Shown here one piece after another: positions 1-55,967 of a stretch of 64,000 nucleotides of DNA (positions within the stretch are counted from its first letter, which is position 1; the number at the start of each line of letters is the position of its first letter). The stretch covers positions 166,732 through 230,731 of the forward strand of contig JAECUM010004345.1 in assembly GCA_016617855.1 (NCBI GenBank). The letters are read 5' to 3'. A program made the translations under genes and the position numbers. The notes under the pieces are model-generated. The model was not told the origin of the DNA. It made no database searches and saw only the letters and a list, made by a program, of their open reading frames with translations. The DNA comes from Megalonaias nervosa. Taxonomy: Eukaryota; Mollusca; Bivalvia; Unionida; Unionidae.

Positions 1-11
1 TACAATTTCAG

Positions 12-44763
<44,752 letters not shown>

Positions 44764-44943
44764 CAGCAGTGGGACAGAGTTATGGCCCTTGTTATACATG
44801 CTGATAAGAGTTTATCTTCAAATGAATGTATGATAATAGTGTTTTCATGAGATTTTTGTTATACTTATGCTAATGAAGTTAGTACCAAAAATCTGTTGCA
44901 CTTAAAGTTGTGATATTCTGGTTTTCTTTTGATTTGAATGTAT

Positions 44944-44949
44944 AATAAA
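44944..44949 (+). promoter_or_regulatory. Candidate poly(A) signal AATAAA
   Basis: This AATAAA lies about 180 bases after the candidate stop codon and just before a TIR element at 44956. It is the natural 3' end signal for the CCDC50-like transcript. AATAAA is common in AT-rich DNA, so position is the main argument. Confidence 0.4.
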
Positions 44950-45332
44950 GAAGTGTAGTGCAACCTCTGAAAAACCGAAATCCCATGGGACTAAATAAAA
45001 GTTTGAGTGGTTTTGAGTTACTGAGGTTCCCAGACTTTGCCTAAAATGAAATGGAATCAGTCATGTCCTCTTGGTTATAACATAATGTGTATATTGGTTA
45101 GTGCCTACTTTACATTTTATTGATGTAGTGATCTTATTTCCATTTATGTTTATACTATAAGTGTTGACATTAATTTTGTTTCAACATATCCAGTTTTGCT
45201 TTCATGTAATTTTACATGATTTGATAAAATGTTACTAGCCAGTAAATATGAGAACATTGTTGCAAAAGTTTGAGAGTGGGTGACAGAGCAAGCAATAGAG
45301 CAATGATAAAAAGAGGGGAGAGAAAGAAAGAG

Positions 45333-45677
45333 TTAACTTATTAACTCCAGGAGATTTTTGTCATTTTCCCCTGACATGTGAGTAGGAAACACATTTTGGG
45401 GCCACTTCTGAATACATTCAAATACATCTACTTCCAAGAGATTTTCATTTAGCCAGATGCCTAGTTGTGTCGGAATATTTTTTTCATTGGCTAATGTGCT
45501 CACACATGAAGGGTAAAAGTTGGAGCTATTTTTTGTTTTTGTTTTTTTGCTCACTGGACCCATCATTTTCATGTACTGGTCACTTTTTACTCCAAATCCC
45601 CAACTTAACCTACTTTTTGCAAAGGTAGACCAGTCTGCCTTAGATGTCAGGCCAAAAAGTCTCAGATCTAGACACAA
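45333..45677 (-). CDS. Unidentified 114-codon open frame inside the TIR element
   Basis: The frame reads for example KADWSTFAKSRLSWGFGVKS and ends HMSGENDKNLLELIS. Composition is protein-like and not repetitive, but I recognise no transposase motif (no DDE/D spacing visible). No introns or promoter can be argued. It may be a relic of the element's own gene or chance. Low confidence that it is expressed. Confidence 0.2.
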   Translation of the reverse strand: MCLDLRLFGLTSKADWSTFAKSRLSWGFGVKSDQYMKMMGPVSKKTKTKNSSNFYPSCVSTLANEKNIPTQLGIWLNENLLEVDVFECIQKWPQNVFPTHMSGENDKNLLELIS

Positions 45678-45924
45678 AATCTGATTCTGACAACGGGTGA
45701 ATTTTTGGTGTAAAAAAAATTACCATTTTCCCTGTCTTTTGCAATGCGAGTGGAAAGTCCATATTATTTGGTATCCTTGTAGAGCTACATCTGTCTATTT
45801 TTCTGTAATACCACCCATCTTGGTGTATCCTAAATGACCTTGATGCTACAGAACTCCGAAGGTACTACATCACACATAAAAGTGGCACCAGGGGTAACCA
45901 AATTAAACCATGAGTGCAACAAGG

Positions 45925-46070
45925 TGCAGATGTGTGTGTGCATGCGTGTAGGTGGGTGTGTCATTGTAACAGAGATGTGTGTGTGCATGCATGTGGGTGG
46001 GTGTGTCATTGAGTGTAACAGATGTGTGTGTACATGTGTGTGAATGGGTGTGTCATTGTGTGTAACAGGT
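45925..46070 (+). repeat. GT-rich minisatellite, three units
   Basis: Three units of gatgtgtgtgtgcatgcgtg, taggtgggtgtgtcattg, each ending gtaacaga. Confidence 0.88.
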
Positions 46071-46585
46071 AGATAAGGGCGGAAACCTTGTTTTGAGTTT
46101 AAAAATAAACAGTTGATTGAGGAATATTTAGGTGTATAGTGACATAGATGATTGGTAAATAATCAGTGCCATCTTTGATTTGCACAGCCACTGGCACTAT
46201 ATTACAAACAGTCAGCTTTGAAATCTGTCACTTAAGCCAGGTGTGAATGCTGCTGATTAACTGAATGTTTACACTGGCTGTAATCTGTTTGAATGTGTGT
46301 GCCAGATTCTAGGCTTTTTCTGGAATATTGGCCGACTTCATACAGTGTATCTAGGATCTAGCAGCTAATTGGCCGCATTTTGAGCAAGTTTCAGGTTTAT
46401 GGGATTGCGTTCTGTGTAAAAACGAAATCTCAAAACAAACATTTGTTTTGGTTATAGAGTCGGGTGGTTTCACTTTACTAATTAATTTTTATTGAAATTA
46501 ATAGAAAAAAATCAGGACCAGAAAAATGGATTGGTTTCAAGAGGATTTTGGTTTAGTGAGGTTTCTGTCTTGAGAGGTTGCACTA

Positions 46586-46956
46586 TACTCAAAAGAAATT
46601 ACACCTGGTATCCAGTAATAGCTGTTTGAAGAGAAAGAGTGAATTTTGTTACATAGTCGTGGATGCAAAGAATGTTTCTGTGAAGTTAGTGCTATATTTT
46701 GTACGTATGGGGGCCACTTTTATTAGCATACTAGGAAATTATATGTATGCTTCAGCAAATATTTACTTATATTATGAATTGATTTTATTAAATTTATTTT
46801 TGTATCCTTCTAGTTTGAGGGGTATAATAACTTTTTTGTAATGTATATTTAATTGGTGATGGCAGTGTCTTCACATATTCCTGTGTAATGATTTTCAGCT
46901 GCCATCTTGGATTTTGTTTTCTTTTAGGCTCTTCATCACAAAATTTCATATTTAAA

Positions 46957-47023
<67 letters not shown>

Positions 47024-47103
47024 GTGATATGCCACAGATGACACAGCTCATGGTTGATGTCATGAACATATAATGGGTAATGCTCAATAGAATAACTCAA
47101 AAA
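46586..47103. other. Spacer with (TA)n-(CA)n microsatellite
   Basis: The only recognisable content is (TA)n at 46958-47001 passing into (CA)n up to 47022. Confidence 0.85.
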
Positions 47104-47349
47104 CTAAGTATGACACTTACCTAGGGTTTCCAGCAATTTGTAATAGAGCCACCAGAGTTTATTACCTTTTTGAGACTCCTGGAAATGGTGTTTTATATAG
47201 ATTTTTTGGTCCGTAGTGATCACTGTCCTTCTCGACTGATTATTCAAGATTGTCATTATTGTTTTCCTGTTAGCATGACGAGACCGTGCATTATGTATTG
47301 CCCTGATGCAATAGGAATTTGGAATTTGCAAAATGTTTACACTTGCCAT
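47104..47349 (-). pseudogene. Possible Tc1-like transposase relic
   Basis: An 81-codon minus-strand frame. Its part RRTVITTDQKIYIKHHFQES resembles the GRPR-V-T-x-x-x-D-R-x-I-x-x-x-H-x-R segment of Tc1-like transposases that follows the first helix-turn-helix. The GRPR box itself is degraded. Supported mainly by the clearer relic 400 bases away on the same strand. Confidence 0.35.
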
Positions 47350-47730
47350 AAATGAAAGTTAAGCATATTAAAATTGTATGTTTTGCAATTAATATTTTCT
47401 TCTATATCGACCAAAGTCGCAACTCCATGATACACAGTGAAGCTCCAATTCATGAAGTCTCGACATCATTTAAATGCAGTTTAAAGCAGGCAGGTCTGGA
47501 AGCTTCTTTGATGGGTCTTTGTAGATGGTTTTCACAAGTTAATTATAACCTCGATTTTATTGAAAGATATTATTTTTTTCCTATAGATTTCAATCATAAC
47601 ATGTCACATTTCCTTGCTCCACTTCATTTGTTTGTTGTTTTCTTTTAATTAGATACTGTCAGTGTCTTTTGAACTCGATATTTGTTTAAACCATAATCAT
47701 GCAGTTGGTGCTGAATTGTCATGGATGATT

Positions 47731-48010
47731 TTAAGGTGCATATTGGTCATACTTGTCCATAATCTCTCTCAAACTGTTCTGCATCACCACTCTCGGAAGT
47801 AGACACTCTTTTCTTTCAGCAGTGAACTGTCTGCCTCCACAGTGGTCACTGTTTTCCATATTTCTTTGTTGTTCATATTTATTCATTAGACATGAAATGG
47901 TTGACATATGGACCTTCAATATTTCTGCAGTTTTTGCAACTTCCACCTCCTAAAAGTCTATAGCCAGTTCTCATTTCTCGTTTGACATTTTGTGTTGTCT
48001 GTCATCCATT
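47731..48010 (-). pseudogene. Decayed Tc1-like transposase N-terminus
   Basis: On the minus strand a frame reads VAKTAEILKVHMSTISCLMN, then KYEQQRNMENSDHCGGRQFT and AERKECLLPRVVMQNSL. This follows the Tc1/mariner helix-turn-helix layout (I-A-x-x-L-x-V-x-x-S-T-V-S, then a G-R-P box). Upstream in the same frame, KMSNEK, ELAIDF and EVEVAK are separated by stop codons, showing decay. The catalytic DDE part was not found. Confidence 0.6.
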
Positions 48011-49900
48011 GTTACCATGTGACATTTAACATATTTCAAAATCAGTTCACCCCCTTTTTAACAGTGCATTGGTGAAAGTATATCTCAAACATTTGTGCAG
48101 ACACAAAATGTACATGTCTCAGATAACAAAAAAAACAAACAATTTCCTAATGATTTATTGCTAAATTACTTTTGTGACATTAGCAATAGTTGCATCCGTT
48201 CTGGCAAGTCACTGTATATATACACCAGTGAACCAGAAAATTGTTGATACGTTGTCAGACATTTGAATTTTGGCAGCTACAAGCATGGCCTTATTAAAGT
48301 TTCCAGCAACTGTTAAGTTGTGTATTATTTCAGTCATTTTAATCCATCATGAAAGTAAGAAATTACAAAAATAAATTACAAAATAAATATGTAGTGTCAT
48401 ATTTGGAGTGAAATAGTTGCAGGTTAAGATAATTGCATCCACATCAGTTTGACATTTCTGGCATGAATAAAACAAAAGACTTGTGTCTTTACTAAAGAGC
48501 ATATATAACAGTTATTTGTACATTTTCTGATGTTTTTTATGCATGAAACCTCAAACTCCTGTGCTGTACCTGTGTGATATGTGAGGTGCTGATGGTTTAG
48601 CATGAACTCTTGATGCAGAAAAGTACATTATTGATAGTCATTTTGAAATTTCATAGCTTCATGTGTCTTGTCAGATACTTTGTCATAGCTTCATGTGTAT
48701 TGTCAAACACCTTGTCATAGCTTCATCTGCCATTATTGGATATTTTGTCATAGCTTCATCTGCCATTATTGGACATTTGTCAAAAATAGTATTAAGAGTG
48801 TTGCTTTTGGCCAGAGTTTCAGCTTTTGAGGAATGTGCATGTACATTACATCCCATATGGTTAATAAGGGCTGACTTTCAAACATTCAAAGTGCCAGAAT
48901 TAAAAGACTTTTTCTTTTGCTTGTGCTTTTGACCTAACTTGCAAAACATCTCATTTTATATTTTGTCAAATCTCAGCCATTAGAACTTGTTCAGTCATTT
49001 ACTGTGTGTTGAACTCTTTTTGCATATTCAGATTTTAATTTTCATCCTGTTTACCTTTTTTTATTTTCTTATTGATTATGAGCAATGCTGTCTAATATAA
49101 TTGGTGAAAATAATAGTGCCATTTCATTCATATGATATATTAATTGATAATTTTTACATATGGGCAGCAACAGGCTTGATGCCTGTATCCAGTAGGTGAG
49201 AACATTTGGTTTACTCGGGTCTTATCCCTCATCTGGCCTTTCAAGAATCCAATTTTTTGTCGTCATAGAATTTCTCAAAATAAATGTGGTAAAATCTTGG
49301 AAATACATTTCAACATGTTATTGGTTATAAATATTTAGTTTTAAAACAAAAATAGAAGGCTAGAAGGATTTTCTTCACTATCAACAACAAAAGACTTAAG
49401 GAAAATACAGAATCAATCACCTACTCAAATAAGTCAGATAGCAATGTTTGATTGAACACCACTGATGATGTCAGTTTGAAATTATCAGTTGGTAAATACT
49501 TAACCGTTGATGATTTAAGCTATCAAACTTATTTCATTGGTGGTTTTTACTACTGAACAATCAATAAGTGGAAATTATGTCTCGTGCTCGACAGCATGAA
49601 TATCTTTATGAATGAGATCACTCCAGCGTGGCAGTGTGTATCTTACTCTTCTTTGTTGGTGGAAGTGTGAAGTCAGGATTAGGTAGCAGTTATGACCAAC
49701 AGTCAGTGCAGTCTAACACTTGTCATGCAAAGATTTGCCATCTCATTCCTGTTTTATCAGTCAAGGGGTCTGAAATTGTTAAAGACAAGAAAAATAAGAC
49801 TTTTGTTCATAACTGTGAATATCTAGCACTAGTGTTTTGCAGTCAGTCAGTCTACGATTATTATAGAACATGTCCAGCATATACAAGGGTTTCTGGAGGA
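48011..49900. other. Intergenic: small array at 48655, else nothing
   Basis: 48655-48780 repeats gtcatagcttcatctgccat about four times (period 29-38). The 146-codon frame at 49628-50068 starts in ordinary sequence but ends in a microsatellite and has no recognisable domain. Confidence 0.6.
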
Positions 49901-49903
49901 TGG

Positions 49904-49905
<2 letters not shown>

Positions 49906-49999
<94 letters not shown>
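49906..49999. repeat. (TG)n-(TA)n compound microsatellite
   Basis: About 16 TG units followed by about 30 TA units. Confidence 0.95.
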
Positions 50000-50001
<2 letters not shown>

Positions 50002-50099
50002 CCATGAGTTACACACTTGTCCAAAGGTTGCTGTGATCAAAAGAAGAAAAATGATTTCTATACAATAACACTGGTACTACAGCACAGACCAAGAATAAA

Positions 50100-50620
50100 C
50101 TTTTTAGGTGACTTGCACTTGGACTTGGATTGAGAAATCACTTGATTTTGAGGTTAAAAGGTTGAAGGTCAGGATCATTTCAGCTGAAGAAAGGAAAATG
50201 GTTTCTGAAAACAAAACTTAACCCTGTCCCTTCACCAGAGTTTGTGGATTGGCTTAAATTTTGTGTAAGAAAAAAAAAAACGGGGGTGGGGCAAAAGTTC
50301 AAAGGTCAAGGCCACTGCAAGACTTTCAAATAACATCTTTAGTTCCTGACCATGTACCTTGACCAATGTTTTTAAGGGCTTGCACTTAAGGTAATGAACA
50401 TCCTTGTTGACATTGGCAAAGGGGTTTCGACTTGAAGAAAAAAGGTTTTGTGCAATTATTTTGTACTATAGTAAATTTGTTGACCAAATTTTGTAGATGG
50501 CATACAGTTAGTGAAAAAAAGAAACCTTTAGAATTTGGGTCTGAAGTTCAAGGTTATAGCAAGTCAAACAAGAAATAATGGCTGTTCACAGTAAGTTCAT
50601 TCAAGATTGCATTAGTCAAA
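50100..50620 (+). repeat. AAGGTCA-type dispersed repeat
   Basis: Diverged units with gacttgcacttggacttg, ggttgaaggtcaggatca, gttcaaaggtcaagg and gcttgcacttaaggtaatga. Same family as 39190-39560. Confidence 0.55.
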
Positions 50621-51089
50621 AATCTTGTAAGTCAACCTTGCCCAGCTAGTGCCTACATAAAGAGCTGTTAAATACAGCGTGGGCATATGATGGCTTATCA
50701 CATGAGAAATACCACATAAATTTGTGGGTTTACATTAGGTGAAGTATTACTTATCTAGAGATATTTGTGTTTATTTTTCTGACATTTTGACTATGTGTAG
50801 GAAAAGTCAGTGGTGGATGGTCAGTCCACTCCTTAATAACTACAAATTTTGGGCATCTATCAACTAATGACTTCATTTGTGTGAAATGACCATTTTACCC
50901 AGGTCAGATTTTTTCTCTTTCAAACTGTTACTTATTTCTAAACACAGAGTTTTTTTAGCAATATCTCTTTGAACTGACCAATTAGCTGCTCAGTGACTTT
51001 AGAACTCCAGTGTGAACTGTTAATGGATACTTGTAGAGTTTTTCTCTGCCTTGGCCATTAATGTCAGAAAATAACAAAGGGTGACAAAG

Positions 51090-51250
51090 AAAATCCCAGG
51101 AAGAACTACCAACCCACAGAAACTACTGGCAAGTGTTCTTACATACTCCACATAGGTCAAGTCCATGACTCAAGCCCATGCGGACAGAGGTGAGTTGGCA
51201 TTGATTGGTAAAGGTGAGTGCTTTAGACCATTCACCCACCAGAGGTCCAC
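51090..51250 (-). mobile_element. SINE family B, inverted, head half only
   Basis: Contains cccaggaagaactaccaacc, actactggcaagtgttct, ggacagaggtgagttggc and the reverse of the tRNA-like head (gtgctttagaccattcaccc). The 3' body and (CAA)n tail are absent. Confidence 0.82.
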
Positions 51251-51259
51251 AGTAAATAA

Positions 51260-52980
51260 ATTGTGTATCTGAGCAACTGTCAACTAAATTGTACAGTCAG
51301 CAAATTTCAATAATCTGTATCAGAAAAATTGATTTTTCTACTACTGTATGCAAAATATATGTTCATAAACAGCTGAAATAAAATTCATTACATGCCTGCG
51401 TAATTAAGATGGTGTATATGTTTCCTAGGGTTAATAATGTTGATTCCAAAGCAAAGCATGATTTTTGCTAGAATTGTTTTCCTGATATCAAATGGAAGGG
51501 GGTTTCTTTTTTCTTCACATATACCAGCTTGTACTGTATATTTTTCTTTGTTTGATTTTGTCAAGTCAAAGTAGTGTGCAATCTTGCTGTATTCATACTC
51601 ACTTTTTATCTGATACTGTTTTCTTTATTATCTAATACTATTTGCTTTATTATCTAATACTGTTTCCTTTATTATCTAATACTATTTCCTTTATTTTCCA
51701 ATACTGTTCTCTTTCTGCTTGTATAAGCAGCTGTAGAATTATTTTACCTTTAAAATTTATGATGTAGTCCATAGGGTAATGCCAATGAAAAGTTGCACAG
51801 TTTGCATTCCAGTGTTAAAGGTATGGTTTTAAAACTGTGTGGTGCTCATAATCAGGTGTGAGACCATGCATGACTACCAAAACAATTAAGTACATAATGT
51901 AAATTTCATAATTTTTTTCAAGAGGTACCATTTTTGTGTTTGCTACAAACCAGGAGTTAAAAAACTCAATAAACAATGATACTTCTATGGAAATAATAGG
52001 ACCCCCATTCTCATCCATGAATTTAAATGCCAACACAAATGTCATTGTTTTTCAAAACCACAAAAATAACTGAATTCACACAAATTGACCAATCAGGTAC
52101 CTGTTCAGAAGTCCATTCTGAGGCCTTCTTAAAGGCCTATTCAGAGGCCTGCTCATGTCCATTCAGGAAACTAATGACACAGATGAGTTGATCCATTTTT
52201 TTTCCCCCAGGTTTGTCTCGAAAAATTACTCTGACTTAAGGTGAATGTGAATTGTACAGTATAATTTAACACACACAGCGAATTTAGTCAAACAGAGGTT
52301 TCAAGCAGCCACTTATTGCTCTAGTCAAAACCAGCCTTCCAACATGAATGGTTGCTTTATGAATGTTTTTTCTGCAATAATTTGATTGAATGAACTTTGA
52401 AGAGACAATTGTTTCAAATAGATGATTGTTTCAAGACAGTTTGACCGTTAAGTTGTCCAGGAAAATTTTGTTTGAGTTTTTGTCATTGTTAAATGCAACT
52501 TAAATTTTGAAGAAATAGTTTTCCTCATTTTCTTTATGCAGAATATCTTCACAGGCATTAACACCTGTTGCTGAATTACTTTTCCTCTGACTTTGATACA
52601 TCTGGTCTATTTCATTAGAGGCATTATGTACATAATAACAGATTTAAGGCTATTATTTAGTGGACTTTAGAAAATGTATGTTATATTTATGTTTAAATAC
52701 TCATAATTAAGGTCTCTAATATTGCCAATAGGGAAAATAAGATGAATTAAAATAACACGTCTTTAATACAGCATTTTCTCCAAGGGTTTTTCATCAGCAC
52801 TGCATTCTTGTCATGTATTTTGAATAATGATGTATCTTTACCTCACAGTGTTGTAGTTTTTATTACACTTTTCATAACAGATGAATCATTGAAATGATAA
52901 ATACTGCCTGTATTCGTAATAAAGCTTGTGATGCTGGCTGTATCATTAAAATGGGGTGATTTTGTCTAAATTTAATTCTC
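51260..52980. other. Intergenic: one small array, else nothing
   Basis: 51605-51715 repeats tttattatctaatactgt about four times (24-bp period). No gene or element was recognised in the rest. Confidence 0.6.
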
Positions 52981-53016
52981 TTCAGGACACCTGTACTAAG
53001 TTTGGAAGAGTGTACT

Positions 53017-53187
53017 CTATACCTTGGTGTCGATGGCATCATAAACTGTTTGGTCAGCCTTGATGGCATCATCTTCTGTATGGTCAACCTCGAGGTTAGG
53101 ATTTGTTCTCCGGCCATAAGCCCAAGCATGTGGTTGGATATATTCATGGAACTTGGTCAGGGTGTTCATTACATCATTCTGAACCAT
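53017..53187 (-). CDS. Candidate minus-strand exon or short ORF, unidentified
   Basis: On the minus strand ATG (53187-53185) opens 56 codons ending TAG. It reads VMNTLTKFHEYIQPHAWAYG, RRTNPNLEVDHTEDDAIKAD and QTVYDAIDTKV. It is more GC-rich than its surroundings, has ordinary codon choice and is not repetitive. It can also be read as a symmetric 156-base exon (53178-53023) bounded by ttcag and AAG|GTATAG. TVYDAI fits the TxYxxI pattern of ITSM-type tyrosine motifs, which may be chance. No family was recognised. Confidence 0.35.
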   Translation of the reverse strand: MVQNDVMNTLTKFHEYIQPHAWAYGRRTNPNLEVDHTEDDAIKADQTVYDAIDTKV

Positions 53188-53189
53188 TC

Positions 53190-53600
53190 AAGTAGAACAT
53201 GGATCATATTGATCTAGTTTTCTTCACTCATATTTGTTGGATTTCAACTATATTTGACATGTGGCTTCAGATTGATGAGATCTGGATTTTTATTGTTCAG
53301 CTGCTTAATTTGTAAGCATTATGGTCCCTGATTGCCCACTGTCTTGATGTTTGTTTCTGCAGTATAATAATACTAAACTTTGATGGATTTCAACCAAATT
53401 TAGCATGTAACACTATACTGAGACCTTGAATGAGTTTAATTTTAAGTGTATGCATTATCAATTAGAAGAGTTATGACCCTTGATTGCCAGTCCTTGAAAC
53501 TCAGCTTTTTACAGCATAAATTTATTGTGGAATATTGTGTTCAGAGTTATTATGCAAAATAATATTGTTGAGACCTTGAATGAATTGACTTTTCAGCATT
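53190..53600 (+). repeat. Dispersed repeat (gagttat-acccttgatt family)
   Basis: Units with ggatttcaactatatttga, tggtccctgattgcccac, tgagaccttgaatgagttta and gagttatgacccttgatt resemble 20640-21660. Confidence 0.5.
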
Positions 53601-53658
53601 CCAAAGCATCATTTAAAAGAGCTGAAGTTCTTGTGTTCAAAGCCATACAAAGCAAATT

Positions 53659-53688
53659 TGAGAGAGAAAGAGAGAGAGAGAGAGAGAC
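53659..53688. repeat. (GA)n microsatellite
   Basis: A run of agagaga with one gaaa interruption. Confidence 0.9.
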
Positions 53689-54244
53689 TGCAATGCATAG
53701 ATCACTACTTGCTAAAAGTTTCTGACATTAATTGTAGTCCTGGTTTTGTGATAATGACCAAAATGCCCCCTGTAGTATTGGAAACATGCCATTGGAATAT
53801 AGATCACAGTCACCCATGCAAGGGCAGTATTACATGACTTTTGCCTTGCAAGATGAAAATTGCAACATCATCCAGAAAGTATGGAAGTCTGGCAAGCCTG
53901 ATTATCATTGACAACTATTTCAGGTAAATTCAGATGTGTTGTACAATGTATTATATATTTCTTGATGATTATCTGTGAAACCATTTGGTTTCTTTGATCT
54001 TTTATTTTTTCAAAATATTCATATTTGGAGTTCTTCATTGGTTTCCAAAATAACATATAATAGGTCACAGTGACATGCATGCAGACAATTAACATATATA
54101 CTTAAATGTTGCATTCCAAGATCAGAGACATCATTTTATCAGACCTCAAGATTTCTGTTTACAATCTTAATCCAATCTCTCTGTTCTGACTCATTGAAAA
54201 TAGGTACCAGTACTAAATGCTTTATATTTTCCAATGACAAGAAA

Positions 54245-54455
54245 TAAGAGTGAAATGAAAAGAAGTTTAAAGGACTTCGTGAAATCTGAGAAGGACTTCA
54301 TAAAATGTGAAAAAGACTGGACAAAACCTGTAATGGACTTCATAAAATGTGAAAAAGACTGGACAGAATCTGAAAAGGACTTCATCAAATGTGAAAAAGA
54401 CTTGAAAAAATCAGAAAAGGTCTTTTCACAAAATCTGAAAAGGACTTAACAAAAT
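54245..54455 (+). repeat. 21/42-bp minisatellite with Lys/Asp-rich frame
   Basis: About ten units of gaaaaggacttcataaaatg / tgaaaaagactggacaaaat. The 71-codon frame (repeating EKDFIKCEKDW) is a consequence of the 21-base period. Confidence 0.88.
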
Positions 54456-54459
54456 CTCA

Positions 54460-55190
54460 AGTTTTGTTTTGGATAAGGCTGAATATCATGGAAGTTACTT
54501 GCCTGGCCACTTTTAAATTGTCTAGGACAGATTGACCAATAATCCAACCAAAAATACAAGATTTACCTTAGATTTGCAGTGTGGCTGGTGTATTCTCACT
54601 GTTAAGTTATAAATTTGAATTCTGTTTGGTTATATCATGCCCGCTAGTGAAGATTTCCAAAACCAGCATGTTCTTCAGACCACATTTATTCTTGTTACTA
54701 TATTCGAAAATTAGTGATTTCTTTCCGATCTTGCAAATGTATTGTTTGCAAGTTTATGTTTAGTCATCAGGAGAAATAAAGATATTTATCGTCTCCTATA
54801 CAACGTTAAATAGAACCAACTTGCTTATTTGGTCATAGTCAGGACTTGTAGATTTATTTGTTTGTCCTCATAATGGACAAAATAAATTTTATCTCTTTTA
54901 TGCCACTAATCCATGATGGAGTCCCTTTAATGAATACAAAATTCTGTAATTAACAGAATTAAGATCTAAGTAACATAAAGTAGCAGTGTTAAGACAATAC
55001 AACCCATTTGATCGTATTTATGCAGGCCTTAAATTTACGGGTTTTTATTTCAACATAACTGATGTTCTCTAGTGGGTTAGAGGGTCGGTCTAGAAAGACT
55101 GGCTCTCAATCTGCCGTTAAGTGGTATGAACTTGTATGTCAGTGATGTGTGCCATTATTCCCATGTGTTATTATAATGAGTTTCAGGAAT
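54460..55190. other. Intergenic: nothing recognised
   Basis: AT-rich sequence without a convincing gene, SINE or array. Confidence 0.55.
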
Positions 55191-55194
55191 AACA

Positions 55195-55955
55195 ATAAGC
55201 AAAGGAAGATAAAGAAAACTCGTGTATATAATGCTTTCAAGTATTGTAAGAAAACCCATGTATATAGATACCTTAAAGTAATGTAAGAAATCCCATGTAT
55301 ATAGGTACTTTAAAGTAATGTAAGAAAACCCCATGTATGTAGATGCTTTAATGTAATGTAAGAAAACCCATGTATGTAGATGCTTTAAAAGTAATGTTAG
55401 AAAACCCATGTATATAGATAATTAAAAGTAATATAAGAAATTCCATGTATACAGATACTTTAAAGGTTATGTAAGAAATTCCATGTATACAGATACTTTA
55501 AAGTAATGTGAGAAAACCCACGTATATATATAGATGCTTTAATGTAATGTAAGAAAACCCACGTATATAGATACTTTTAAAGTAATGTAAGAAAACCCAT
55601 GTATATAGATACTTTTAAAAGTAATGTAAGAAAACCCACGTATATAGATACTTTAAAAGTAATGTAAGAAACCCGTGTGTAATGTTTGGGTTTTGTAATG
55701 AAAGAGGAAAAGACCTGTTTCTACAAACACGTGTTTATTCCATAGCATACAAACTATAACTGACTGCTTGTCAGACCTACATCTAGCACCCCATCTGTCA
55801 GCTTTACCTCAGATCTCAAAGATGCTGATTCAGCAGTGGGAAAATCTATATTACCGTATAGCACTGCTTCTAGAACACTACACCATGTATATAGATACTT
55901 TAAAAGTAATGTAAGAAAACCCATGTATATAGATACTTTAAAAGTAATGTTTTCT
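55195..55955 (+). repeat. About 38-bp minisatellite, split by an insertion
   Basis: The unit is gtaagaaaacccatgtatat plus agatactttaaaagtaat. About twelve units are on the left and two on the right of an inserted 205-base segment. Confidence 0.92.
55678..55882. mobile_element. Possible solo LTR, 205 bp
   Basis: A unique segment starting TGT and ending ACA interrupts the 38-bp array. The flanks ccgtg (55673-55677) and ccatg (55883-55887) could be a 5-bp target duplication with one CpG-type change. Such ends and duplication length fit LTR elements. No internal region or second copy is in the window, so the class is inference. Confidence 0.4.
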
Positions 55956-55967
55956 GCTACATCTTGT

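Larger units (their letters stand above)
44956..46585. mobile_element. TIR DNA element with TA ends (pogo/Tc1-like), 1.6 kb
   Basis: The left end reads ta-gtgcaacctctgaaaaac. The reverse complement of the right end reads ta-gtgcaacctctcaagac. Both are flanked by TA. The next 30 bases also match in part (cgaaat / agaaac blocks). It contains an unidentified 114-codon minus-strand frame (45333-45677) and a short minisatellite (45925-46070). Confidence 0.6.

Noticed and set aside
49628..50068. 146-codon plus-strand frame
   Set aside because: About a third is (TG)n/(TA)n; the remainder has no recognised family or splice support.
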